A DNA stretch of 64,000 bases from Agapetus fuscipes (lineage: Eukaryota > Arthropoda > Insecta > Trichoptera > Glossosomatidae), in contig OX637345.1 of assembly GCA_951799405.1 (NCBI GenBank), positions 12,524,001-12,588,000 of the forward strand, read 5' to 3'. Of the stretch, positions 41,401 to 56,400 are shown piece by piece. Below the pieces are notes generated by a model that was not told the DNA's origin, did no database searches, and saw only the letters and a program-made list of their open reading frames with translations. The position numbers and the translations under genes were made by a program. How positions within the stretch are numbered: the first letter of the stretch is position 1; each line of letters opens with the position of its first letter.

Positions 41401-44400
41401 TTGTATCCAATGGTCATCATAAAATAAACACGTGGGTGCAATGGTATTCTATAAACCCACTACAAAATATCATAGAGACAAGACTCGAGAGAGCAGTGGG
41501 ACGACTCGGAGCAAGGTGGCATTGTGAGTATGGAACTGGAGAAGAAAGGCGTCATACAAACAGTGGTTGATGAAGGAGGTCAGGACACACACAGGGCAAG
41601 GTGTCTGTACGGAGTGGTGGTGGATTGTCATACATTGTGAGTATGGAACTGGAGAAGAAGGGCGTCATACAAACAGTGATTGATGAAAAAGGCCAAGATA
41701 CACAAAAGCATATTATCCAAAAAACGGCTTAATTCTCACCCCTCATAAGTACAAATTTACTTATTTTCTGGTCGATAGCTCAGTTTGTAGAATGCTTGCT
41801 TTTCGTGCCAAAGAACTAGGGCTTGATTCCCTCCAAAGGTGTCAAAAATGTTTCCCATTTTCATGTCACACACGCACATGAGATCGCCTCGGGGTAAACG
41901 CGGTTAGAAATTGTACTATATGTGCAATGTTTTATATTCACTTCTCTCATCCATTCACACCTTTCATCAATAAGTGCTGCCATATTGTGGTATACTGATA
42001 AGGTAGAAATAACTTTTAAACTCTTACGCCTTAGGCCCATTTCAGACACAACGTATTCTGCCCGGATTGTCTATTGATTACCGGACAAACTGTGTCAAAG
42101 CTTCTTTACATCTCCATACACAACCGCCTTCCGACACTGCGCCGGATAGACCACAGTCCACACCATAGACAAACCGGGTAGAACGCGTCTAGTGTGAAAT
42201 ATCTGTTATTCTGTACCCGACATCTAGATATCCATGGACTAAATAAAGAAAGACTAAAGGCGAACCTACGAACTAAAATAATCTATAATATAGATTCTAA
42301 CAAATTGGGGGAGCTTCAAGCTCGCACCATGGTTAAAAATATCGAGGAGACTTTTATGAGATGTTTTTTTTATGGGGTGACAGAAAACATTTCAGTCTTT
42401 TATCTCGCCATGTCCTGTATTTCACAGACTTTCATGACCAATTGTCATCTTATAAGCTACGGTGTAAGTGGGTCTATCATGGCTCATTCTGGAGACATGG
42501 TCTCTCATCTTACTATGTCCTCTATTTCACAGACTTTTCTACTGAGGTTAGGCCATTTTAATAATTTAAGTATGCAAGTCCGGGAAAAATGGCGGTTGAT
42601 TTGCAATATTGGCGGCTATAGTATTTTGAATCGACATCTTGTAATTATTTATTTCGTTCGTTGACTTGTGGGTTGGTATCAGACTGTACTATGGTGATGA
42701 TGATGAGTTGATGATTTTTTTTAAATAGATTTGTGAAGAGGAATGCTATTCACCAACCTATTCTGCCTGGCCAGAAACAGGTATTAATATCATCAATTAA
42801 TAATTCATTATTGTTTATATTAATGAATAATTACCCAATAACATATGTTGAACCAGGGTCAAAGTTATGGTCAAGTGACCCAAGCGGGGATCGAACCAAC
42901 GTTATTCTATTCCACATACGCTAGAAAGATCGGCCACTTGGCCTCCTTGGCCATAACACCGACGATTTCTTTACAGCGCCGTTTCGTGATATAGTCACTC
43001 CAAGGGCGCTTGTGCATGTGATGCCAGAAATTTGCTTGTCTTCAGTGCATTCCGGAACTTTCCATGGTCTTCTAGCTCTCTCACATGATGTGGCAGGTGG
43101 ACCAGCAACTGCAAATGCACAGTCTCCAAACATTGTGATAACTCTTCTTATCGGTACTTCTATCTTTGATTTGGCTCCGGTTTCAGCCGAGCTCAGTATT
43201 AGGTTTTTTTTGCCGACTATCCTTGCATACCTCTTTCAGTTCATTCATATCCACCTCAGTGTAGTATGCTCAAACCTTAAACCTAATACCCGTCCTGTAT
43301 GTATGTGTCAGAAGGACCTACAGTGCATTAACTATAATGCAAAGCTATGAAATATAAGATTTATATTTTCTCACGTTCCTTGAATTATAGGTTGGTATGC
43401 GGCTGGCCACCCATACTGCAAAAAATGGTTCACTTTGCCAATGTCACCCCTGTTTCAGGGAAAGACGGCAAGAGTTATATATATAATACAAAATTTGTAT
43501 AGAGCCTTTTATGACAGTGTGTCACTACAAAGGCGCTTGTCCATATGATTGGACGAAGAGGTGAGTTGCAGGGTGTATGTCCATTCGAGATTTGGTTTTT
43601 ATGTTGTAGGTTCACATGCGGCATGTGCAAGCGCGAACTTGTACGCGTCTGCTTGTAAAAATGCATGTAATGTGAATCTCCAATGTTACATATCTTTGCA
43701 ACTTAGATTAGATTAGATAAGACGTGGCGGAAGACCTTCCCGTGAAGTAAAACTAGCGTCACGACAAAATAAATTCCTCTATTTGTCTAGTCTACTTACG
43801 TATATATTGATAAACCTAGATGTAAGAAAATACAATGAGTTCCAAGAGAAGAATGGTTCTGGTCGTTATTGTACGAATTAAAATGGGCTAGGTCAAAAAT
43901 CAATGGCAATATGAATAAATCTGACGGCTTGATTTATTTTTATTGTGCGAAAAATCGCATTAGCTAATGAGGACGCTCGGAATACCGCGAATGAATCAAA
44001 TCATACTCATTCCTTGATGGAGGAATTTTCATATGTTTTTGTCTAAAATTGTCATATTTCTTTTTCTTGTTTGTGAGCCACCTTTAGTGAATTTTCTTGA
44101 TATAATGTAAAATTGAATAAGTGACATATTAAGCTAGCATGGATTTCTCAGATAAATGCGCCTTTTTATCTAGTTTCTACGAGAGAAAACACTAACGAAA
44201 TGTGAAGATCCTGTAGTTTAGAAGTTTGTCATGAGCACTGCATTATAATTAGTTACAATGAGGAATGTAACTGTAACTCTGTCGCCATTCCAATAGGGGT
44301 GGCCAGAGCTTCTGCAGAGCTGCCGCCATTTATTTCTATCCTTACATACCTCTTTCAGTTCATTCATATCCATCACCTTTTTCATGCATTTTCTTATTTT

Positions 44401-47400
44401 ACGCTCGCTTTGTATATCCTAACCTTTCACAATCTCCTCAATCTGATCACTCCATACTTTTCTCGGTCGTCCCTTACCTCTTTTTCTTTTCACACTTCCT
44501 CTGTATGTCTCTGTGTCTGCTCATGAATTTGCCATTATATGTATTGCGTTATGATGGTTTGAGATTTTAACTACTCTGGAAAAATCTACTAAATAAAAAA
44601 AACTCTACTAAGCTACACATACAGTGCAACTTTTTGCCGCGTTTTTCTCGAAGGGTTTGCATGCGGCCAGTGGAACCTATTTATGTTTTTAGGTGGCAAG
44701 CCTTACGCCAAAAGCTTCAGTTTAAAAGGGCGTTTCCCCGCTCGCGAGGGCGCTGGTACGCATTTCTTTTAAAGGCTGAGTGAACCTAGGCAGTATTTTA
44801 TTTTCAGTTGGAAATAAACACCGAAATGGGAAATCATTTCTGACACCCTCGGTGAGGATCGATCCCTTGCTCTCGGCATCGAGTGCAAGCACTCTACCAA
44901 TCGAGCTATCGACCGGGCCGAAATAAATAAAAATTGAATATCTAACATTTTATGAACGAAAAAAAAACTCCGACAAGATTTAGATGAAGGGGTAGTGTTG
45001 CCCATTTTTTCCATCTATAGAATTTGAGCTAAGAGCGATGTTGATATATAGATAGGTGTGTTTACTTTGGGGGGAGATGGCACTTGGACGTTTTCATCTC
45101 CTGATGGACAGATATGTTTTCATGTTGACTCTACTAATGTAAAATGCATTACAAAATAATATAATATTAGGATGATTCATATGGTGAGCGCTGTTTTTGT
45201 GCGAATCACACCTCCAGTCTGGTTGATAGCTCAGTTGGTAGAATTCTTGCATTCCATGGCGATAGCAAGGGTTCAATCCCCACCGAGGATGGCAGAAATG
45301 AGTTCCCGTTTCACATTTGTTTACCGGCATCCTTTAAAAGAAATGAGAACCAGCCTCTTCGGGAGCTGGGAAACCACCACTTCAACTGAAGTCTTTGGCG
45401 TAAAGCCGGCCCCTTAACCCGTAAAAATAAACAGGTCACGTGCGAACCCTTCGGAGAAAACGTAGGCAAGAAGTTACACTATACGTGTAGCATAGTTGCT
45501 TTGCGTGTCTTATTTCAGAAATGAGAACCGGCCCTCTCTAAAATTGGGAAACCCTTATTGCAACTGATGTGGCTGGCGTAATGCCGTTCCCCTTACGTGT
45601 AAAAATAAATAGGTCCCGAATCGTACATCTGAGCTTTTCGGGGAAAACGCGGCATGAAGTTCTACTATATGTAGAGCTTAATTCCTCAAAAGTCCTCTGC
45701 GAGCTTGATTGTCGCTATAGAAAACGCGTATTTTTATCTTTCCTTCTATTCTCTTCTTTCATCTCACTTGCGTGCTTTCCAGAAACTTCCTTCGGTTCGG
45801 TTTTGTTACGAACAATACAGTTACTTAGAACTTACTATTGTTTGCATAGATTTTCTTCCTTTTTTAAACATTTGTTCAGTACCCCTTGGGCAGGAGCCAT
45901 TGCGTGCCCGCTCCGTTCAGACCTTCACAACTAGATAAGGAAAGTATCGTAGTAGGTAAGTGAGCCAGTACCTACTAATATGCTAAACATGAAATATGGC
46001 TACGTCAATGAGCAGGCCTCCGGTCTAATAACGAGGACAGTTTTTAAGTAGTAAGTGGTAAGTAGGAAGAGCGATAAGTTGCTTGAAGTGTCCAGATTTA
46101 GACTAGAGGCAATTTACTTACCTATGAAAGAAGTATGCAAGGACAGGAAGAAGTGGCGGCTAATCTGCAATGCTGATTTGTAATGTTGGTTTATCAGTTT
46201 GCTACATTTTTTGCATAAGAAATTTTTGACTTTTTTTGTATAGATTTCTTTTTAAGGTTTTGTTATTTTTTATATTTAAATGTAATTTATTATTCATATT
46301 CCTTGACTTATAGGTATGAGGCTGACCACCCATACTGTAAAAAATGGTTCACTTTGCCAGTGTCACCCCTGTTTCAGGGAAGGTCGGCAAAAGTTGTGGG
46401 GCTTATGTTCATTTGAGGTTTGAATTTTATTTGTAAGTACACAATCAGCATTTGTAAGCGCGAACTACACGTGTTTGTTTGTGGGCATACATCTGAGAGC
46501 TTTGAATGAATATATCCTTGCAACTTAGATTATAGATATTATAGATTATTATAGAACCTATAATAAGTACTATACTCGGTTGAACAAAATACAATCTCTT
46601 CCTTCTCTTCCTCAGTCCACTCCTGGATGTAGTCCTTTTCCAATCTTTTCCATGTTTGTCTATCGGCTGCTGTGTTCAGCCATCCTATGCCTGCAGTTCT
46701 CTTGATGTCGTCCAGCCACCTCAGTTGGGGTCTCCCCGCTCCCCGCTTGGACATCATGCGCCGCCACTGGACGATTTCCTTTGTTGCGAGGTGACCAGCC
46801 CAGCGCCACTCTAAGCTGGCCACTCACTGTATGGCATCGGTGACACCAGCGCGTCCACGGATCTCCTGGTTTGGAACCCTGTCGCTGGACGATCCTTTCC
46901 GGCCACCTGTCTTGGTCCTGTCTTGCGATGTGACCTGTACAGCGCCACTTAAAGCAAGCCATGCGTTGTATGATATCAGTGACACCAGTGCGTCTACGAA
47001 TCTCCTGGTTTGAAATCCTGATTCTGTGACTGATTCCCAGCATCCTCCTTTCAATGACCCATTGGCACGTCCTCAGTCTGTTGGCGCTATACTGAGTGAG
47101 CCCTTTTGTTTCCAAGCCATAGGTGGACACTTTTTTCAAAAAACTATTAAGAAAATCAACTGCTCTTTTATTTGTTTCCACTATTTATTGACCGGTCGGT
47201 AGTCTAGTGGTTAGCGCTTCGGATTCGTAAAAGGAAGGTCGTGGGTTCGATTCCCAGAGGAGCACTAAAAAATACCATTTATGTTTTCAAATATGCTCGT
47301 CGCTTCCAAAATTTCACATGAACAATGTTTGTATGTGTACTGGTCTAATTTCTCTTATGAAAACTGGAAATCGATTTTTAAAATATCTAAAACAGCTCTC

Positions 47401-50400
47401 ATACATATTATCTAGTTTTACGATTTTTCTCAGCGTACATTATGTACCTACATAGAATGTGATTCTTAAGACAATTTCATTGAAAGGTCTTCTTTGAATC
47501 AAATGGTAGACAAGCCAAACAAGCACTGGGCCGTCTGCTATTCAAACCAGTTAAACCCTTCTTACCCAACCTAACTTACTTACCACTAACCTACTGACCA
47601 CTAACCAGATGCCCTCGTCTCAAGAGCCTGCGAGTTAGTCTAATTTTGAGGTCCCATAAACCCGTGGTATAATACCTGGGTACCTATTCGTACTAGGCTA
47701 TGACTAAGTATTGATTACCAGCCTCGTTTTGCATATTATTACTTGAACTCTTTTGCCACAATAGGTTAAGCTTTTCATAAAAAAACACGTCACCTAGTGA
47801 ACTATGGCAAAACTTGCTCGGCATATTTAAGTTTTTCTTCTTGTGTGTCATGATATGCGTCCACAATGAGGTCGGAACATTGAAAATGGCACGAAAATTA
47901 ATCTGGTCTATAGTTCAGTTGGTAGAGTGCATGTATGCCATGCCGAGAAATCTGAGTTCGAATCCCACCGAGGGTGTCGGAAATGATTTTCCGTTTCGGT
48001 GTTTATTTCAAACCCGAAGTAAAATATCGGAAAGGTTCACTCAGCCTTCACAAGAAATGAGCACCAACCAATTTATATTTACAAAATGTTATTTGTCGTG
48101 TATGTTTCTTGACTTATAGGTTGGTATGCGGCTGACCACCTATGCTGTAAAAATGGTGCACTTTGCCAATGTCACCCCTGTTTCAGGGGAGGACGGCAAG
48201 AGTTGCGGGGTGCATGTCCATTTGAGATTTGGTTTTTATGTTGTAGGTTCACATGAGGCATGTGCAAGCGCGAACTTGTACGTGTCTGGTTGTGGGAATG
48301 CATGTTATGTGTACCTATCTCCAATGTAACATATCTTAGCAACTTAGATTAGATTAGAACCCTCGGCAACCACTTCGACTGAAGTAGTTGGCGTAAGTCC
48401 GGCCTCCTTACCTGTAAAAATAAATAGGTTCCACTCGCCATATGCGATCCCTTCGGGGAAGACGCGGCAAGAACACTTCATGTGTAGCTTAATAGCGTTC
48501 AGTAGCGTTTCATATACGTACTTATCTTCGTAACTTACAGTGTTATTCTCAAACAGCAAAAGCATGGCTTATCCTTAGTCTACAGAGAATTTTCTACACA
48601 AAAATCAATGATCTATAGATCAGCTATGGATCGAATGTGTTGTGATAGATTATAGAGAGATGATAGAATTCTGTTGGCCTATATGGAGTATCTGTCGCTT
48701 AGATCATTTCTGTATATGTGCCTTCACCTTCTGACAATCCCATACGTCACCCTAACGACTGGCATTAATAATGTGTCGCCCCTTTCCTTCTTCTTCTTGC
48801 TCTTGTCCCATCGTAGGGCAGACGACAAAGAGATGATTTCAAGCCGAAGTGACAAAAATAAGAAATGACATTTTTAGTGTGGCATCCCCCTTCTGAAGTT
48901 ACTTCAATGCATTTTCGTATAATATTTATTCACGGTTTCTGTCTTTCTTTAAAGTAAGTAGAAAACATATCTACATAACGCTGCCTTAGTTCTTGTTTAT
49001 CGTAAACGCCATCGAGAGAATTTTACATGAGCAATGTTTGCATGTGTACTGGACCAATGTGTCTTATGAAAACAAGAAATTTATTTCAAAAATATTTAAA
49101 AGAACTCTCACATTATCGAGTTTTACGGTTTTTCTTAGCTCAGATTGTGTAGAATTTGATTTTTAAGACAACTGCATGAAAAAGTCATATTTGACAAGAT
49201 TGGCGTATACGATAAACAAGAACTGGGGGAGTGATAATGCTAGCTGTACTCTGCCACGCGTTGCTGCGGTGCAGTCTGGATCATCTATGTACCGAAGTTG
49301 CAAAGATGTATCAGCATTTAGGATCGCAACGCAACGCAACGCAACTAAGCTACACATATAGTGTAACTTCTTGCCGCGTTATCCCCGAGGGGGTCGCATG
49401 TGGCGAGTTGAACCTATTTATTTTTACAGGTAAGGGGGCCGGCCTTACGCTAACCACTTCAGATGAAGTGGGGGTTTCCCAGCTCCCGAGAGGGCTGGTA
49501 CTCATTTCTTGTGAAGGCTGAGTAAACCTTGCCGGTATTTTTATTTTGGGGTTTGAAATAAACACCGAAAAGGGAAATCATTTCTGACACCCTCGCCTCG
49601 GCGGGATTCGAACCCGAGCTCACGGCATGGAATGCAAGCACTCTACCAACTGAGCTATCGACCGGACTAATCCATATTACAAAAATGTAATTGGATGAAA
49701 TGAAAGAAGTATGTAAGGACAGAAAGAAATGGCGGTTGATCTGTAATTCTGGCGGCTAGGGCTAGGGTTTCTCAAGTTTTCCAATTTTTTTATATGTTTA
49801 TAAATTAGAATTTTGTAATTTGTATTTGTTTTTAATGTTAATCATATGTTTATCCATTTGTTTATGTTATTTGTTGTATATATTCCTTGACTTGTAGGTT
49901 GATATGCGGCTGACCACCCATGCTGTAGAAAATGGTTCACTTTGTCAATGTCATCCCTGTTTCAGGGAAGGTCGGCAAGAGTTGCAGGGTGTATGTCCAT
50001 CTGAGACTTGGTTTCGATATTGTAGGTTCACATGCGGCATTGTACGTGTCTGCTTGTGAGAATGCATATATCGCACGTTTAATAATAAAGAGCAATAACT
50101 CAAAAAACAAGAATGTTGGGAAATCACGTTTAAAGTTCAGACACCCAGTACAACTTGTATGGGATGAAAAAGGCGGCCGATGTTTTATCTCGGTCATATT
50201 CGTCCAAATTAAACGGTTGTCGCATTCTACCTATTCTTCTCGCATTGTTCTTGCGTTTTATTACAAAATCTCGATTTTCCCAATTTTCGAGTTATTTCTT
50301 TTTATTATTAAGCGTGCGATATGTGAATCCTCAATGTTACATATCTTTGTAACATTGGGGATTTAGCAACTTTAGATTGATTGTGTTTTTTCTTTTTCTT

Positions 50401-53400
50401 TGTTTTTTTAAGGAATCCTGTGCGGGATAATGGATAATGTCTGTGATAAAGTCTGTGTAGTATCTAGATGTTAGATACTTATATAATTGTATTAATAGAT
50501 ATTGTATTTGTATTGCTCGAGATTGCTCGAGTTTTTGGATGTCCTTTGACTTTACAGTCTCGAATTTTCCAATTGTCAATGATTCGAGAATGATCCTTAT
50601 TCTTGCTATAAAAAAGGCCAAAGCTCTCTGTAACGGGAGAATTCAAGCGGCCGTTGCATTCTGTAGGTGTAAAGTTACCTCTGTATGTGAACCGAATCTG
50701 AAATAATGTCTTTCAAATGAGAATACTTGAAAGAAAATGTGTCTCTTAGTCAAAGAAAAAAAACTACTTTATCAATTTTAAATAAAGAAAAAACACGCCC
50801 TTATTTTTTATGTTTTCAAAAAAATAATATATATCACGTTTTTATCTATAATTATTTGTCTAGTATCCACATATTTCGTTTGATCATGTGCTGACGATAT
50901 ACATACATTGAATATCTAATCTAATCTAAGTTGCAATGATATGGTTCATTGGAGATTCACATTACATGCATTCCCACAACCAGACACGTACAAGTTCACG
51001 CTTGCGCATGCCTCTTATGAACCCACAACATAAAAACCAAATCTCAAATGGACATACACCCTGCAACTCTTGCCGTCATTCCCTGTAACAGGAGTGACAT
51101 TGGCAAAGTGAACCATTTTTACAGCATGGGGGGTCAGCCGCATACCAGGAATATACTTTTTAAAAATGAAGACAAAAACCACTAGTTCTATAATCTATAA
51201 TCTAAGTTGCAAGGATATATTTATTCAAAGCTCTCAGATGTATGCCCACAAACAAACACGTGTAGTTCGCGCTTACAAATGCTGATTGTGTACTTACAAA
51301 TAAAATCCAAACCTCAAATGAACATAAGCCCTGCAACTCTTCCCGACATTCCCTGAAACAGGGGTGACATTGGCAAAGTGAGCCATTTTTTACAGTTTGG
51401 GTGGTCAGCCTCATACCAACCTATAAGTCAAGGAATACATACTGCAATAATATTAATAATAAGTGCTTATGAAAAACTTGTAAACTGCAGGATTTTCACA
51501 CTTTCTTAGTATTTTCTTTCGTAGAAAATAGGAAAGTAGGTGCATTTATCTGAGAAACCCATTTTTTTAAGGAATCCTGTGCGGGAGGCTCTTCTTGAAA
51601 GTCTCGGGGGTCTATGTCAGTTCATTTATGTTTATTTACCTACTCTACGGTGTGCAGCTTAGATTACATTTTCCATTAGTACTCGAATTGCATAGTAACC
51701 TCCACCATCCCATTGCACAACAAATTACTCTCCGATCCGACTGTCTGTTATTTACTCTTCCTATGTATGCAAACCGCAAAAGAACCGTTGTATACTTGTA
51801 CATATATACTTGACTGAGCTATTTACCTACAGGCTGAGACTTTAAGCGCTGCGCATTCGAAGCGATTGCATGGAAAAAAAGAGCAAGAAGATGTGCAAAG
51901 TCGCCGTTTAAATTTTTGGCGATGCTTTTTGTTGGAGTTCTCAGCCATATGGTGGATATCTCACGAATATTGTATCGCCCACAGTGACGACCAACCATCG
52001 AAGCTAAATCGTTATTGGCCTCGCTTAGTGTTCTGTTCACTGAAGCTGGGTCAACCTTTGTGACCGGTCTTGATGGAAGCATTTGAAAAGTCATCCAGAA
52101 CCTTTTTTTACGTTTTTGATGATACAGACTTACAGCCATTACACATTAGACGCATTCTGCCACCGTTCTGCCTAGGTTAGAAGTCTCGACGACCGTCGAT
52201 AGATCTTACCCTACCTACTCGTATTTGAAGATAGTACACAATAAAACATGGCGTCGTATTAACAGCAGATCCATTTTATATGGAACAACAAATCAGCTGT
52301 TCAAGCACCGCCATGTTAAAGTTTATTACAAAAATTATAATTATTTCACTTAGACCGGTCCGTAGTTCAGCGGTAACACTTCGGACTCTGAATGAAAGGT
52401 TGTGGGTTCGAAACCCGGCGGAGCACAAAAAAATATACCATTTATATTTTCAAATTTGCTCTACGCTGGGTGGAAAAATTGATAAACCTTTACCAATGAC
52501 CGGTCACCAAAGGTCCATCCAGCCTTACAGCAACTGGGTCTTGCTTGAGAATTGGCGCTTTGTAGCGACGACGACCAAGCTCGTAAAAAGGTCGATAGCT
52601 CAATCGGTAGAATGCTTGCATTCCATGACGAGAGCAATGGTTCGATCTCAAGGTTTACTCAGCCTTCACAAGAAATGAGAACCAGCCCCCCCATCCGGGA
52701 GCTTGGAAACCCCCACTTCAACTGAAAGAGGTTGGTGTGAGGCTAGCCCCCTATCACGTAAAAATAAATAGGTCACGAATCGCCACATGCGACCCCTTCG
52801 GGGATAACGCAGGCAAGAAGTTACACTATATGTGTAGCTTAGTTGCGTTTTTTGTTCACCCAATAAAAAAAATTATCCATGCTTTCGCAAATCAGCAATT
52901 ATTCAGTTTTACCTTTAAGGTGGCGATATCTCTGCAACTCAGATTAATTATGAATCGAAAGTATAGCTAGATCAGAATTTCATATCCCAACTCCCCTACA
53001 TATGGATGACATATTAAATTGAATTATATGATAAGAGGGTGCCAGCATATTAAAAACCGTAGGTACCCCAAATCAATTTAGGAGCATTTATTCCTTGACT
53101 TATAGGTTGGTATGAGGCTGACCACCCATACTGTAAAAAATGGTTCACTTTGCCAATGTCACCCCTGTTTCAGGGAAGGTCGGCAAAAGTTGTGGGGCTT
53201 ATGTTCATTTGAGGTTTGGATTTTATTTGTAAGTACACATTCAGCATTTGTAAGCGCGAACTACACTTGTTGGTTTGTGGGCATACATCTGAGAGCTTTA
53301 AATGAATATATCTTTGCAACTTAGATTATAGATTATAGATTATATACTTACTTGCAGTTAAGTTCTTTACCGCGAGTATACAACATCACATAAAATCTCC

Positions 53401-56400
53401 TCGAACGCGTAAATAGAAAAATGTATGAAAGATACAACAGCACCCTTAGTGAGTGATTTAGTTTTCCTACATTTTTTACAATTTATGCCATTGAGGCGAG
53501 ATTTATAATGTTTTATACTCGGGGTACTTATGACAATAATTTCTAAGGGTGTGTTTTGAAAGACAGAGGGAGTTTTGATTCGCTTAAAACACTCGCTTTT
53601 TAGAGTGAATAATGTGATAAAATAAATTCAAAAAGAGTTATATGAGTTGTGACATCTATTCTATCATATATAATATAAGTTGCAAATATATGGTGGCATT
53701 TAAGGCTCATATTTAATGCATGCCCACAAGCAAGCACATGTAAGTTCGCTCTTACACATGCTGCATGTGTAATAATAAATAGTAATATTAGGCTGATTTG
53801 TTTGGTGAGCACTGTTTTTGTGTGAATAACACCTCAAGAGCCCTCTACGAGTTTGGTCGTCGCTGTAAGAAGCGCCAATTCTCAAGCAAAACCCAGTTGG
53901 TGTAAGGCTATAGATGGACCTATGGTGACCAGTCTACGGTAAAGGCAGATTATATATTTTTCAACCCAGCAAATTTGCAAAATTAAATCTTTTTCGTGCT
54001 CCGCTGGGATTCGAACTCACTTCCTTCCAATCATAAGTCCAACGTGTTCTCCATTAGACTGCAGACCGGTGTAATTACAAAATAAACCAAACTCCCAAAA
54101 CAGCTGCCGTCTTTCCTTGACAACGGGGTGGCATTGGTAAAAGTGAACCATGTTTTTACAGCATACTTGAAGGGGTCATCTCATACCAACCTATTAGTCA
54201 TGGAAGTCTTTGCAAAAGTTTACCATTTTACGATATGTGTAGTCAGCCTCATATCAAGGAGTGATTCATATGCACCCCATCGTAACGCAGGCTGCGGCAA
54301 GAGTTGTCCAACCCTCCGCAACGCACGGATGATAAATTATATAATCTGTTGAATTAAATACAGAGCACGTGCTGACACGTGTTGGGGAATATATTTGTGA
54401 ATATAGCAGCAAGTCAAAAATATATATTATTTTAGACTGCGGTCGGTCGACGGCTTAGTTGGTAAACGCTTGCCTTCAAAGCTAGAGGGCTAGGGATGAT
54501 TACACGTGTCGCCGTTTTTCTTTAAGCCGAAATCAAAGTACCGGCAAGGTTTACTCAGCCTTCACAAAAAATGAGAACCAGTTCCCTAAGAAACAGGCAA
54601 ATCATCACTGTAATTAAGTGGTTGGTGTAAGGCTGTCCCCCTCGCCTCTGAAAAAAAAAAGTTTTTACTCGCCGCCGCCTCAGAAGAAACATTTGGAATA
54701 AAATAGAAAATACATTATTCAAGGGACTGTTTGGTCTATAGCTCAGTTGGTAAATAAATTTCGTTCCACGCTAGAGGGCTAGGGTATGAAACCCATCAAG
54801 GGTGTCAAATTATTTCTCATTTCGGTGTTTTTTTTAAATCCAAAGTAAAAATATCGGCAAGGTGTACTCAGTCTTAACAAATCATGGGAACTTGCCCGAA
54901 TGCATGAAAAAGGTGATGGATATGAATGAATTGAAAGATGTATGTAAGGATAGGAAAAAATGGAGGCAGCTCTGCAGAGGCTCTGGCCACCCCTAGCGGA
55001 ATAGCGACAGAGTTACAGTTACAGTGCCCTATAGGCAGCTGAGAGACCCTCACTTCAACTGAAGTGGTTGGCGTATCGCCTGTCCTCCTAACTGTAAAAA
55101 TAAATAACTTTGGGGATGTCGCGCTAAAAAGTTGCAATGTGTGTGCAGCCTGGTTGCGTTTTTTGTTATTACATTTCCTTGTATAATTCGACCAAGGTTG
55201 TGCATGACTGCGTGTCGGCACGCGTTTTAGTCTCCAGTAATAATTCTTTAATAGATCATTAGTACGCTGAGCAGAGTGAATGACTTCACCGCATACTAAC
55301 CAATATATAACACACGTCTATTTACTCCTATTTATACCATATATACATACATGAGTACGCTTTTCTAAATTTCGTGCTGGAGGCGCAACACCACTACGCA
55401 ACTAAGTGTAACTTCTTGTCTGCGTTACCCCGAAGGGGTCGCATGTGGCGCTTCGGGACCTATTTATTTTTACAGGTAAGGGGGCCGGCCTCACACCAAC
55501 CACTTTCAGTTGAAGTGAGGGTTTCCCAGCTCCCGGGGGGGCTGGTTCTCATTTCTTGTAAAGGCTGAGTAAACCTTTGAGATCGAACCCTTGCTCTCGG
55601 CATGGAATGCAAGCATTCTACGAATTGAGCTATCGACCTTTTTACGAGCTTGATCGTCGTCGCTACAAAGCGCCAATTCTGAAGCAAGACCCAGTTGCTG
55701 TAAGGCTGGATGGACCTTTAGTGACCGGTCATTGGTAAAGGTTGTATGAATTTTTCAACCCAGCGAAGAGCAAATTTGAAAATATAAAAGAAAAAAAAAA
55801 AGAATCGAACCCACAACCTTCCCATTCAGAGTCCGAAGTGTTACCACTGAGCTACGGACCGGTCGGAGGCGCATGCTCCGAATCCCTTGGACGGCTAGAC
55901 GCACCAACGAGTTCATTCTACGGAAGCTACATTTGAATGTCTTGACTCTGGCCAGCATAAATTTGTTACGTTGGGTTCTTTTTAAATTAAACTGCGATTT
56001 TTTATTTTGCGCTGTATATGGTTACACAGTACTTCTCTAGCTCTGTCGACTTTGCGTCACAATGTTTCAAGCGTCTCTGACTCTTTGCACCATTGCGGCT
56101 CGTATATATAGGTACGAAAGAGATGATTCTTGCATGTTCTAGATAATTCCACATACTCATATAATGGATTGTTCCACACACATATACAATATTGTTTGAC
56201 ACTATTCCAGTTACACACCAGCAAACTACGTGCACACTTACTCATATTTCGTAACAATATGTACACGCCGTATTCTTCAGTTCTGTGGACACGTTGTCCG
56301 TGGCAATGAGGATAACCTGGAACGACTGATTGTTATCGGTGCGTGGAGGGGAAGAGAGGAAGAGGAAGATCCCCCACACGATGGACCGATCAAGTGAAGA

